Shown here: positions 8,890 to 15,926 of the stretch, in pieces
How the letters are laid out: every line of letters starts with the position of its first letter
Position numbering within the stretch: position 1 is the first letter of the stretch
From: Serratia sp. H1w
Lineage (GTDB): Bacteria; Pseudomonadota; Gammaproteobacteria; Enterobacterales; Enterobacteriaceae
DNA: 33,149 bases
Assembly (NCBI RefSeq): GCF_000633355.1
Contig: NZ_AYMQ01000107.1
Span: 1-33,149, forward strand
Reading direction: 5' to 3'
Made by a program: the position numbers and the translations under genes
The notes under the pieces: generated by a model
Databases searched by the model: none
What the model saw: the letters and a program-made list of their open reading frames with translations, nothing else
Told to the model about the DNA's origin: nothing

Positions 8890-9516
8890 TTATTCTCCTG
8901 CCTGCGTCACGTGGTTGGTAAGAGTTGGCAGGCCCGCGGCCCGCACCGTCACTTGGTCACCGGGCTTGATCTCAACCCGCTGGTGTGGCGTGCCGATCAG
9001 CACCGCATCCCCCGGTTGCAGGGTAATAAAATCACTGATGGCGGCGATCAGTTCTGGCACCGAGCGCACCAGATCCGCCGTCGACCAACGATCCTGCTCC
9101 ACGCCATTGATCTCGGTAACGATCTCCAGGTTGCCGGTGCTGCTCAGTGGTGCCACCTCTCCCAACGGGCAGAAACCGTCGCGACATTTGGCTTTGATCG
9201 CCGGACGATAGAAGCTGGTTTCCGGCAGACTGACATCATTGGCTAACGCATAACCGGCCACATAATCGGCTACCTTATCCGCCGCCACCTTGCGTGCGGT
9301 GCTGCCGATCACTACCGCCAGCGTCGCGCCACTTTGCACGGTTTCACCGGCCGGGAACGGGATGTTGCCGCCATTGGCGAGATGGGTATTGCGCGGTTTG
9401 ATAAACCACACCGGCGTTTTTGGCGGCGTTTGGTAAGGGGCGGCGCGGAACGCCTGATCCCAGGCATCAAGCTGGCTGCGGTGGTTAAGTGCTACGGAAA
9501 ATACGGTGCCTTTCAT
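8890..9516 (-). CDS. hpaG1: HpaG1, N-terminal half: isomerase/decarboxylase subunit
   Basis: A 208-residue protein matching the N-terminal half of E. coli HpaG and homologous to HpaG2. Where HpaG2 has HYEAELVAVIG, this half reads QSGATLAVVIG, so the metal-binding Glu-x-Glu pair is missing; the later NDVSLPE aspartate is kept. It is probably a partner or partly specialised subunit of HpaG2 rather than an independent hydrolase (inference). It is the first gene of the operon, with a good AAGGAGT ribosome-binding site. A promoter and palindromic operator lie within 75 bases upstream. Confidence 0.92.
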   Translation of the reverse strand: MKGTVFSVALNHRSQLDAWDQAFRAAPYQTPPKTPVWFIKPRNTHLANGGNIPFPAGETVQSGATLAVVIGSTARKVAADKVADYVAGYALANDVSLPETSFYRPAIKAKCRDGFCPLGEVAPLSSTGNLEIVTEINGVEQDRWSTADLVRSVPELIAAISDFITLQPGDAVLIGTPHQRVEIKPGDQVTVRAAGLPTLTNHVTQAGE

Positions 9517-9539
9517 GCAGACTCCTTCTACGGATCGCG

Positions 9540-9561
9540 ATTCATTAATATGTTAATGAAT
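9540..9561. promoter_or_regulatory. Palindromic operator at the hpaG promoter (probable HpaR site 1)
   Basis: ATTCATTAA (9540-9548) and TTAATGAAT (9553-9561) form a perfect 9-bp inverted repeat around TATG. It lies just downstream of a TATAAA-type -10 (9565-9570, minus strand), so it would cover the transcription start of hpaG1. A candidate -35 TTGCGT is at 9586-9591. HpaR of E. coli W is known to repress from operators in this same intergenic region; the assignment of this palindrome to HpaR is inferred. Confidence 0.75.
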
Positions 9562-9607
9562 ATTTTTATACGCTGTTCAGCATTTACGCAACGTTGTTAA
9601 TTTAATT

Positions 9608-9623
9608 TGTGATCGTGATAACG
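9608..9623 (-). promoter_or_regulatory. Weak CRP-like site upstream of hpaG1
   Basis: TGTGA, six bases, then TAACG: a perfect left half and a poor right half (3 of 5) of the CRP consensus. Its centre is about 58-60 bases upstream of the predicted hpaG1 start of transcription. As I recall, CRP and IHF act on the equivalent E. coli W promoter, with CRP near -61.5, which makes the position suggestive although the match is modest. Confidence 0.35.
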
Positions 9624-9656
9624 AAATATTCACAAATCATGAACATTGGTGTTAAT

Positions 9657-9669
9657 AATCAGCAGATTA
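9657..9669. promoter_or_regulatory. IHF consensus site in hpaG-hpaR intergenic region
   Basis: AATCAGCAGATTA fits the IHF consensus WATCARNNNNTTR at every fixed position. It lies about 100 bases upstream of the predicted hpaG1 transcription start. IHF is reported to assist the E. coli W hpaG promoter, so the site is plausible. A 13-base degenerate consensus can also arise by chance in AT-rich DNA. Confidence 0.5.
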
Positions 9670-9730
9670 AGCTTTTTTGCAGGATTTTTACGTGACGGAG
9701 CGCGTTTTACCGTTCTCCACTGGACAAAAA

Positions 9731-9758
9731 TTGGCTACTATTAAGTTGTTAATAAAAT
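9731..9758 (+). promoter_or_regulatory. hpaR promoter with operator in the spacer (probable HpaR site 2)
   Basis: TTGGCT (9731-9736) and TAAAAT (9753-9758) are spaced by 16 bases and would drive hpaR. Inside the spacer, TATTAA (9739-9744) and TTAATA (9749-9754) form a perfect 6-bp inverted repeat with a 4-base gap. This is the same half-site core (ATTAA/TTAAT) and spacing as the hpaG operator. The arrangement implies autorepression by HpaR. Confidence 0.65.
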
Positions 9759-9776
9759 TGAGCCAAGGCCATCGAC

Positions 9777-10220
9777 ATGCATGAATCGTTAACCATCGCC
9801 CTGCTGCAGGCGCGTGAAACCGCCATGGGCTTCTTCCGCCCGATCCTGAAAAGCCATAACCTGACGGAACAGCAATGGCGCATCATTCGCGTATTGGCCG
9901 ATAGCCGTTCCATTGAGTTCCATGAGTTGGCCGCAGAGACCTGTATCCTGCGCCCCAGCCTGACGGGCATCCTGTCGCGTATGGAGCGGGATAAACTGAT
10001 CTTCCGCCTCAAGCCGGTTAACGATCAGCGCAAGCTGTACGTATCCCTGACCCAGCAGGGCCAGGAACTGTATGAACTGGCGCGCCACCAGGTAGAACAG
10101 GGGTATGGGGAGATTGAAGCGGCATTTTCGAAGCAGAAGATGGATCAGCTGATGGTGTTGCTCGATGAGCTGATCCGTTTAGGGGATAAGCAAGCTAACA
10201 ACGTGGTTGCTCACAAATAG
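9777..10220 (+). CDS. hpaR: HpaR, MarR-family repressor of the hpa operon
   Basis: A 147-residue MarR-type winged-helix repressor, the usual divergent partner of hpaG. The recognition helix region is around residues 45-70 (ETCILRPSLTGILSRMERDKLI) and the wing contains RLKPVNDQRKLYVSLT. In E. coli W it represses the meta-cleavage operon and is released by 4-hydroxyphenylacetate or its dihydroxy derivative. Its promoter carries an operator-like palindrome. The 3' end overlaps the 3' end of the convergent short-chain dehydrogenase gene by 26 bases, so no terminator separates them. Confidence 0.94.
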   Translation: MHESLTIALLQARETAMGFFRPILKSHNLTEQQWRIIRVLADSRSIEFHELAAETCILRPSLTGILSRMERDKLIFRLKPVNDQRKLYVSLTQQGQELYELARHQVEQGYGEIEAAFSKQKMDQLMVLLDELIRLGDKQANNVVAHK

Positions 10221-10998
10221 GGGCAGCTTCTGGCAACAGCGCGCCGCCATCCACCACCAGCGTCTGGCCGGTGATATAGCCAGCAGCCGGTGAGGCCAGA
10301 AAGACCATCGCGGCAGCAATGTCCTCCGGCTCCCCCAACCTGCCCAGCGGCACCGCAGCGGCAATCGCCTGATTCAGCGCTTCTCCGCCCAGATTGCCCA
10401 TCGCTGGCGTACGGATCATTCCCGGCTCCACGCCATTCACCGTGATATTGTCGGCTGCCAGCTCCAATGCGGCAGCACGGATAAAGCCATTTACCCCCGC
10501 CTTGGAAGCTGCATAGTGCGCCAATCCTGGATAGGCCACCTTTGGCCCGGTGACCGACGAAGTCACCAGAATGTGCCCCCCGCCCTGACGTTTCATCCAC
10601 GGCAGCGCTGCCTGAGTCAGGAAGAACGGCGCCATCAGATTGACGCTTAAGGTACGTTGCAGCAGCTCGGCATCAATCTGGCTGAACGGCCTCAACGGGA
10701 AATAGGCGGCGTTGTGGATCACCACGTCCAGCCTCTGATATTGCTGCCCAATCCGCGCCACCAGTTCGGCAATCTGCCCGGCATCAGCAACGTCGCAAGC
10801 AACGGCCTGCACCTGCCAGCCCTGTTGACACAGGCTTTCAGCCGCTTCCTGTGCCTTTGGCAGTTGCAGATCGGCCATCACCACCTGCGCCCCAAGGCTG
10901 GCAAAGGCGCTGACGATCGCCAGCCCAATCCCCTGTGCGCCCCCAGTCACCAGTACCACTTGCCCGGTAAAGGCGTCGGCTCGATAGATCGGCTTCAT
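10195..10998 (-). CDS. Short-chain dehydrogenase/reductase (last gene of the moaF operon)
   Basis: A 267-residue classical SDR. The cofactor motif TGGAQGIG is at 18-25, the NNAG-equivalent is HNAA at 95-98, the catalytic Ser is S147 or S148, and Y162-x3-K166 is intact (YAASK). The C-terminal TGQTLVVDGG segment is typical of the fabG-like group. I chose the ATG at 10998, 4 bases after the moaF stop, with AGG just upstream; the reading frame runs open to 11058, but that extension overlaps moaF and has no homology-like sequence. It should oxidise an alcohol or reduce a carbonyl in the island pathway; the substrate cannot be read from sequence. Its end overlaps hpaR tail to tail. Confidence 0.85.
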   Translation of the reverse strand: MKPIYRADAFTGQVVLVTGGAQGIGLAIVSAFASLGAQVVMADLQLPKAQEAAESLCQQGWQVQAVACDVADAGQIAELVARIGQQYQRLDVVIHNAAYFPLRPFSQIDAELLQRTLSVNLMAPFFLTQAALPWMKRQGGGHILVTSSVTGPKVAYPGLAHYAASKAGVNGFIRAAALELAADNITVNGVEPGMIRTPAMGNLGGEALNQAIAAAVPLGRLGEPEDIAAAMVFLASPAAGYITGQTLVVDGGALLPEAAPICEQPRC

Positions 10999-11002
10999 CG
11001 GC

Positions 11003-11794
11003 CTAGGCCTTTGGGTAATGCGTGGTGTTGAGGATCTGCGCGTGAGCACCCACAGCAAAGTTGCTCAGGCTGCTGAAGTCACTGCCCTGATAGCCGAGGA
11101 TCTTGCCGTCGGTACGCATCCCTTGCAGGTCGATCATCACCACACCCAGCGTTGGCACGATTTTCTCACGCCAGACGAACAGGTAAAGTTGCTCCGCCAC
11201 TTTGACGTAATGGCAGCGATCGACATCCGCCAGCCCCTTCTCCACCCCGTCCAGACACTGCCAGGCGTAGAAATTGTTGTTCAGATAAATATGCTCGTAG
11301 CGCTCCGTCGGGCTGTAGGTATACAGGTTACGCATCCCGATCAGTTCGTCGGTAAACTGCGGCAACGGCCCATTGCTGTCATCCAGGCGACCAAAGCGGA
11401 ATTCGGCATTCACCGCCGTGAGCGGCAACCCCTGTTCTACCCGGCTGAAGGCATCCAGCCGAGCCTGTGACTCCTGCGGCAGTTGGCCATAGATGGCGGT
11501 AAAGTTGCCCTGTTGACGATCGCACACCAGCGTAACGCTACTATTGGCCTGCTGAGGATCGAGGAAATCGATAAACAGGATCCCCGGGCGAATGCTGGTC
11601 GCCCGACAGTCGACGCGCCGATCTCCCCACTGCAAGGTCTGATCGTCGTTAAAACGACAGTGCACCGTTTCCCCTTCGGCAAAGTGGAACGCCAGCGTAG
11701 TTCCGGCCAGGTCCTGCTGCTCCAACGTATTGCTGTGTGGAGCGAAACCTTCCGCCAGTGCGCCAACCTGAATAAATACCGCTTCTGAACTCAT
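11003..11794 (-). CDS. MoaF-family protein (monoamine regulon type)
   Basis: A 263-residue protein resembling MoaF of the Klebsiella aerogenes monoamine (moa) regulon, not the molybdopterin moa genes. Two homologous beta-rich halves are apparent: residues about 1-110 with the repeated pattern of the N-terminal domain, and a C-terminal domain around 120-260 containing TYSPTERYEHIYLNNNFYAW. No signal peptide is visible, so it is probably cytosolic. It lies between two SDR genes with short spacing and a strong AAGGAG ribosome-binding site. Its biochemical role is not obvious from sequence. In Klebsiella the family is linked to tyramine-induced genes, which fits the neighbouring arylsulfatase and hpa genes. 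Confidence 0.75.
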   Translation of the reverse strand: MSSEAVFIQVGALAEGFAPHSNTLEQQDLAGTTLAFHFAEGETVHCRFNDDQTLQWGDRRVDCRATSIRPGILFIDFLDPQQANSSVTLVCDRQQGNFTAIYGQLPQESQARLDAFSRVEQGLPLTAVNAEFRFGRLDDSNGPLPQFTDELIGMRNLYTYSPTERYEHIYLNNNFYAWQCLDGVEKGLADVDRCHYVKVAEQLYLFVWREKIVPTLGVVMIDLQGMRTDGKILGYQGSDFSSLSNFAVGAHAQILNTTHYPKA

Positions 11795-11804
11795 GACAAT
11801 CTCC

Positions 11805-12587
11805 TTATAAGGAAGTGAAAGCTAAGGTAGGCACGTCGACAATGGTGGAGCCGCCATCGGCCACCAGCGTCGCGCCGGTAATAATTGCTGCCTGGGTTGA
11901 GCAGAGAAAACGACACACCTGGGCGATCTCCTGCGCACTGGCCGGGCGGCGCAGCGGCACATCGCGACAGACATGTTGATAGGCTTGTGCGAGCGTTAAG
12001 TTGTGTGCCGCCATCAACGGCTGCATTTCCTCATCCGCCATCGGCGTAGTTACCCAACCGGGGCAAACGGCGTTGGCACGCACGCCCTGTGGGCCAAAAT
12101 CACGGGCAATGGAACGCATCAGGCCGATCAGTGCATGCTTGGCGGTGACATAGCCGCATACCTCTGGCCCGGCAGTCAGCGAGGCAATCGATGCGACAAA
12201 CAGCAGATTGCCGCCGCTTTTCACCAGTTCCGGTAAACAGGCTCGGGCACTGGCGAAGGCACTATTGAGGTTGCTATCCAGCGCCTGCTGCCATTGAGCA
12301 TCGCTGATCTCGGTGATACGGCCTAACCCCATTCCACCAGCGCTGGCGATCAGGCAATCGATACGCCCGGCCTGCTGTAAAATCGCAGGCAGAATGTCGG
12401 TTTGCCAACTGTCACCATTGGCCGCATCACCGACCACGGCATAGGCACCCATCTCCGCAGCCAACGCGTTCAACGGTTCACGGCGACGGCCAACGATAAA
12501 TACCCGATCGCCTTCCTGTGCCAGTAAACGAGCACAGGCGGCACCAATTCCGGTCCCGCCGCCGGTAATGACCACCACTCTACTCAT
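11805..12587 (-). CDS. Short-chain dehydrogenase/reductase
   Basis: A 260-residue classical SDR, different from the one at 10195. It has the TGGGTGIG cofactor motif at residues 8-15, a serine-containing VASIAS strand (S133/S136), and catalytic Y146-x3-K150 (YVTAK). The third-glycine region ASAGG replaces NNAG. The C-terminal ITGATLVADGGS is typical. A start at GTG 12590 is possible, but ATG 12587 has GGAG at a better distance. It overlaps the end of the preceding unknown gene and is followed by moaF after 10 bases. Two SDRs flanking moaF suggest successive or opposite redox steps on one substrate. Confidence 0.85.
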   Translation of the reverse strand: MSRVVVITGGGTGIGAACARLLAQEGDRVFIVGRRREPLNALAAEMGAYAVVGDAANGDSWQTDILPAILQQAGRIDCLIASAGGMGLGRITEISDAQWQQALDSNLNSAFASARACLPELVKSGGNLLFVASIASLTAGPEVCGYVTAKHALIGLMRSIARDFGPQGVRANAVCPGWVTTPMADEEMQPLMAAHNLTLAQAYQHVCRDVPLRRPASAQEIAQVCRFLCSTQAAIITGATLVADGGSTIVDVPTLAFTSL

Positions 12588-13167
12588 CACACTTCTCCAT
12601 CAACTGGCCGATCATCAAGAAGCTACTCAGCAACAAACGCCGCTGCTCGGCCTCCAACCGTAGATAACGACGGCTGGCAGGTACTCGACTAACCACTTCG
12701 GAGGCAGCAAAATGCTCGATATCCAGTTGCCAACTACCCTCAGCTATCGTGAGGCTGGCACGGCGGAAATCGAGCTGTTCCAGGGTTGCGCCAATTTGCG
12801 GATATTGCTGCAACGCGGCGATAAGTTGCCTGGCAGCGTCATGTTTGGCCTTGGTGCGATAAATCACGCCATTACGGCGCAACCAGCCACCGGTGAAGAT
12901 GTTCAGCACTAACGGCTCGGCAAAATGAGTCCGGCCCTGCAAGCGAAAACGGTGGGTGACGATATGCGCCAGGAACAACGACTGTACCTGCTCGACAACC
13001 TCGATCACCGGCCCCTGTGGCAGGGTGAGTTGTAAGCGGTTAGCGGCAACGCGTTCACAGGCGTAAGGCCGCAGATTATTCACCAGCCTATCCAACGTGG
13101 TGCCCACCCGATAACCGGGCGGGTCGCGCTGCCAAAAGCGATTAAGAGAGGGAAGTAAGCCGATCAA
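12580..13167 (-). CDS. Unknown protein (possibly DUF3156 family)
   Basis: A 195-residue protein without a signal peptide or membrane segments, rich in Arg and Leu. I do not recognise a catalytic motif. It resembles, from memory, a family of unknown function (DUF3156) found near APC permeases; this needs a profile search. The start is TTG with a strong GGAGG 6 bases upstream, and the first 26 bases lie inside the 3' end of the permease gene. It also overlaps the next SDR gene at its 3' end. Such overlaps on both sides imply strict co-expression with the permease and SDR. Confidence 0.65.
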   Translation of the reverse strand: MIGLLPSLNRFWQRDPPGYRVGTTLDRLVNNLRPYACERVAANRLQLTLPQGPVIEVVEQVQSLFLAHIVTHRFRLQGRTHFAEPLVLNIFTGGWLRRNGVIYRTKAKHDAARQLIAALQQYPQIGATLEQLDFRRASLTIAEGSWQLDIEHFAASEVVSRVPASRRYLRLEAEQRRLLLSSFLMIGQLMEKCDE

Positions 13168-14635
13168 ATTCCACCTCCGCAGCTTCTGCTTTATTGAAGG
13201 CGCTCTCCAGCACCTCTTCGACCGGCACCGGTTTAAACGGATTCACCTTCTGTACGCACAGGGTCCAGAACAAGGCATAGGCGGAAGTCAGGCCGATCAT
13301 GATGCCAAACGGAATATAGACATCGCGCGGGTTCATACCCGGCGGGGTGATGTAGATGATCGCCAGCACAATACCGATGCTGGAGACAATCTGCGGCAGT
13401 GGGAACCACGGCGATTTATAGGCGCGCGGCAGATCCGGGCGACGTATACGCAATATCACCACCGAGCAGGTCACCAACAGGTAAGCCACACCCCAGGCAC
13501 ACACCGCCGCCAGCACCATCGGCATGATCCGGTCCAGGTTCCCCTGAATGGCAATGGCGTGAACGCACGGGATCAACACCGCTGCAGCAATCGCCACCAC
13601 CGGAGTTTTAAAGCGTGGGTGTAGATAAGCGAAGATGCGCGGCATGGCACCGTCTAACACCATGCCGTAGATAATGCGTGGCACTGCCGCCATCAAGGTG
13701 TTAATGGTGGCCGCCCCGGCCAACAACAGCCCAACGCCCAACCAGTATTTACCGAAGTTGCCCATCACCTGCCCGGCAAACGCCGGAATGGCCATTGGTG
13801 TATCCAGCAAATGCACGTTATTGGTGGCATCCAGCATCACGTTTTCCACCTGGTGGCTCAGTGCTGCGCCGTACAACGCCATGCAGGTCGCCACGCCACA
13901 TAATCCCAACGCCATCGCTCGTGGGATCACCCGGTGCGAATTCTTGATCTCCGGCGCCATCGGCGTCACCAGTTCGCAGCCGACAAACATAAACATCGCC
14001 ATCCCGACCAGGCTGAATACCGCAAAGGGATCGTCCACGTTGATGGTAGAACCAAACCAGCCCTCCAACGGCACGGCATGCGGCAGCAGCAGCCCGGCGA
14101 TCGAGAAGATCATCATCGTGGTCCACATGCAGAATGTCAGTACCACCTCTGCCTTGCCGAAGGCTTCGATGCCAAACGCATTCAGCACGCCAAAGGTGAT
14201 CACCAGGCCGATACCAATCATCCACGACGTATTGTTGCTTTCCATCAGGGTGTTGAGATGTTCAAAGTTCACCAGCGCCATGATGCCGGACAGAATGGTT
14301 TCGGCGGTGCCGGCAAAGATATGCACGATCAGATAGGCCGACAGGGTGCCGGTAATGGCAAAAAAGCGCCCCATGCCGCAGGAGATATAGTCATACACCG
14401 AACCGGTGGTAGGCAGGATCGCCGCCGCTTCGGAGAAGGTAGTAAGCTGGGCTTGCATCATGATAAAGGCGATCAGCATCGCCAGCGCGAAGGTATCACC
14501 GCCGATACCAAAACCGCTGGTCACGGTGAGGATCACCGGGCTGGCCATGATCACCCCAACCGAACTGGCTAACGTGGTGGGGAACCCGACCTTGCCCCGT
14601 TCTAGCTGGGCTTGAAGCCGCGACGACAGGTTCAT
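13142..14635 (-). CDS. APC-superfamily amino acid/amine permease
   Basis: A 497-residue inner-membrane permease of the amino acid-polyamine-organocation superfamily with about 12 hydrophobic segments. The first segment carries the family glycine-rich helix break (VTSGFGIGGDTFAL near residues 38-51). It is the first gene of a five-gene minus-strand operon (permease, unknown protein, SDR, MoaF, SDR). The leading position implies that it imports the substrate, probably an amino acid or aromatic amine (inference). An activator-type promoter lies upstream (14689-14740). The protein has no close match among permeases I can name. Confidence 0.85.
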   Translation of the reverse strand: MNLSSRLQAQLERGKVGFPTTLASSVGVIMASPVILTVTSGFGIGGDTFALAMLIAFIMMQAQLTTFSEAAAILPTTGSVYDYISCGMGRFFAITGTLSAYLIVHIFAGTAETILSGIMALVNFEHLNTLMESNNTSWMIGIGLVITFGVLNAFGIEAFGKAEVVLTFCMWTTMMIFSIAGLLLPHAVPLEGWFGSTINVDDPFAVFSLVGMAMFMFVGCELVTPMAPEIKNSHRVIPRAMALGLCGVATCMALYGAALSHQVENVMLDATNNVHLLDTPMAIPAFAGQVMGNFGKYWLGVGLLLAGAATINTLMAAVPRIIYGMVLDGAMPRIFAYLHPRFKTPVVAIAAAVLIPCVHAIAIQGNLDRIMPMVLAAVCAWGVAYLLVTCSVVILRIRRPDLPRAYKSPWFPLPQIVSSIGIVLAIIYITPPGMNPRDVYIPFGIMIGLTSAYALFWTLCVQKVNPFKPVPVEEVLESAFNKAEAAEVEFDRLTSLS

Positions 14636-14695
14636 GGATATTTCCTCTTATAGTAGTTTTTACCCGGTGTAGTAGCCGCCAAGGGCGGTAATCTC

Positions 14696-14740
14696 ACTAT
14701 AGGAAGGAAAGCAAAAGGCTGGCTATCGTCCTTAAGGACG
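14696..14740 (-). promoter_or_regulatory. Predicted activator-dependent promoter of the permease-moaF operon
   Basis: The element GCTATCGTCCTTAAGGAC (14722-14739) contains a palindrome that extends to 14 bp (14727-14740). On the minus strand, exactly 26 bases separate GTCCTTAAGGAC from a TATAGT -10 (14696-14701), with CTTCC directly before the -10. There is no consensus -35; the expected position is occupied by the base of the element. The same layout is found before atsA. The element starts 8 bases beyond the atsB coding end region, so read-through from atsAB is also possible. Confidence 0.7.
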
Positions 14741-14747
14741 AGGGAGA

Positions 14748-15926
14748 TTAACTTGTGGTAGAAGTCACACTGGCACGCCACAACACAGCCCCTTGTGTCG
14801 TTCTGGCAAAACTACGCAACGGTGCCAGCACCTCAGAGAAGAAAGCGTAGTACCCGGCGCACAGCCGGTTGTAGCGGTCTTTGCCAATATGCGCCGGGCA
14901 ACCGCCCTGGCACACGCTTTTCACGCTGCAACTTTGGCACTCGCGGCGCAGGCTTTTGTTTTTACCAAAATCCATTTGATTGGCAGCATCCACATAATCG
15001 GCAAACTGACTAGTGTGATCAAAATGCCCCAACCGGTGCTTGGCATCGATCAGGTGGTCGCAGGCATACACCGCGCCATCCGGTTCCATCACCAGATTAC
15101 CGCCACAGCGGGCGGCATGAACGCAGTTGGGGCTGACGTGGGTGAAATACTGGGCGTAGACATGCTCAATATTCATGATAAAAACCTGGCCCAGGTGGCC
15201 CTGATTGCGCCAACGGCGGTAGATCGCCACCATAAAGCGCCCCCAGTTGGCGGCACTCAACCCATAGCCTGCCGCCGGGGCATCACCTTCCAGCATCAAC
15301 GGCTGAAACTGTAGATAACGCACACCCAACGCCACAAAATGGTCGTACATCTCCTGCGCCCGCTCGGCCACGCCATCATGCACCACCACCAGCAAATTGA
15401 ATTCAATCTGGTGTTGTTGCAGTAGCGCGATACCGCGCAGCGCCGCATCGTAACTGCTATTGCCACGCTTATCTGGTCGGTGTGTATCCTGGATCTGGCG
15501 ATCGCCGTCCAGGCTGACGCCGATAATAAACTGATGTTGCTTAAACAGACGGCACCATGCCTCGTTCAGTAAGGTGGCGTTGGTTTGCAGGCTGTTGCTG
15601 ATCAACACGCCCGGCGGCGCATATTTTTGCTGCAACGCCAGAGCCTTCTTGTAGAAACCTATCCCTGCCAGCAGCGGTTCGCCGCCTTGCCAGACAAAGT
15701 TAATCTCCCGGCTGTAGCGCGGCTGGCTGGCGATATACTGGCGGATAAAGTTTTCCAGCAACGCCTCATCCATCTTTTGCGCTTGATCCCGCTGTGGGTA
15801 ATAGCAATAGTTGCAGGCCAGATTGCAGCCTGCACCAATCGGTTTGATCAACATATGGAAAGGCACGCTGGCGCGCGGCACGGTATTGACCGGGATCTGC
15901 TGCGCACGCAGCAAGGCAATATTCAC
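14748..15926 (-). CDS. atsB: AtsB-type radical SAM sulfatase maturase
   Basis: A 392-residue radical S-adenosylmethionine enzyme of the anaerobic sulfatase-maturating (anSME/AtsB) family, with a SPASM domain. The N-terminal cluster motif is C34-x3-C38-x2-C41 ([13 protein letters not shown]). The C-terminal half has the cysteine series that binds auxiliary iron-sulfur clusters ([35 protein letters not shown]). It oxidises the active-site Ser of AtsA to formylglycine in the cytosol, without oxygen. Its GTG start overlaps the atsA stop (GTGA). In Klebsiella the order is atsB-atsA; here it is reversed. The partner at 15923 is a Ser-type sulfatase, exactly the kind that requires this enzyme. Confidence 0.93.
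   Translation of the reverse strand: MNIALLRAQQIPVNTVPRASVPFHMLIKPIGAGCNLACNYCYYPQRDQAQKMDEALLENFIRQYIASQPRYSREINFVWQGGEPLLAGIGFYKKALALQQKYAPPGVLISNSLQTNATLLNEAWCRLFKQHQFIIGVSLDGDRQIQDTHRPDKRGNSSYDAALRGIALLQQHQIEFNLLVVVHDGVAERAQEMYDHFVALGVRYLQFQPLMLEGDAPAAGYGLSAANWGRFMVAIYRRWRNQGHLGQVFIMNIEHVYAQYFTHVSPNCVHAARCGGNLVMEPDGAVYACDHLIDAKHRLGHFDHTSQFADYVDAANQMDFGKNKSLRRECQSCSVKSVCQGGCPAHIGKDRYNRLCAGYYAFFSEVLAPLRSFARTTQGAVLWRASVTSTTS

Noticed and set aside
10999-11058. Extended N-terminus of the first SDR
   Set aside because: It overlaps the end of moaF, and the residues are unlike SDR starts; the ATG at 10998 has proper spacing after the moaF stop.
10195-12590. Molybdopterin biosynthesis function suggested by the name MoaF
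   Set aside because: The MoaF family name comes from the Klebsiella monoamine regulon; no molybdenum cofactor genes are nearby, and the partners are a permease and SDRs.
13674-14572. Plus-strand ORFs of 212-220 codons
   Set aside because: They are antisense to the APC permease, which has clear membrane segments and operon context; the opposite frames show no protein-like pattern.
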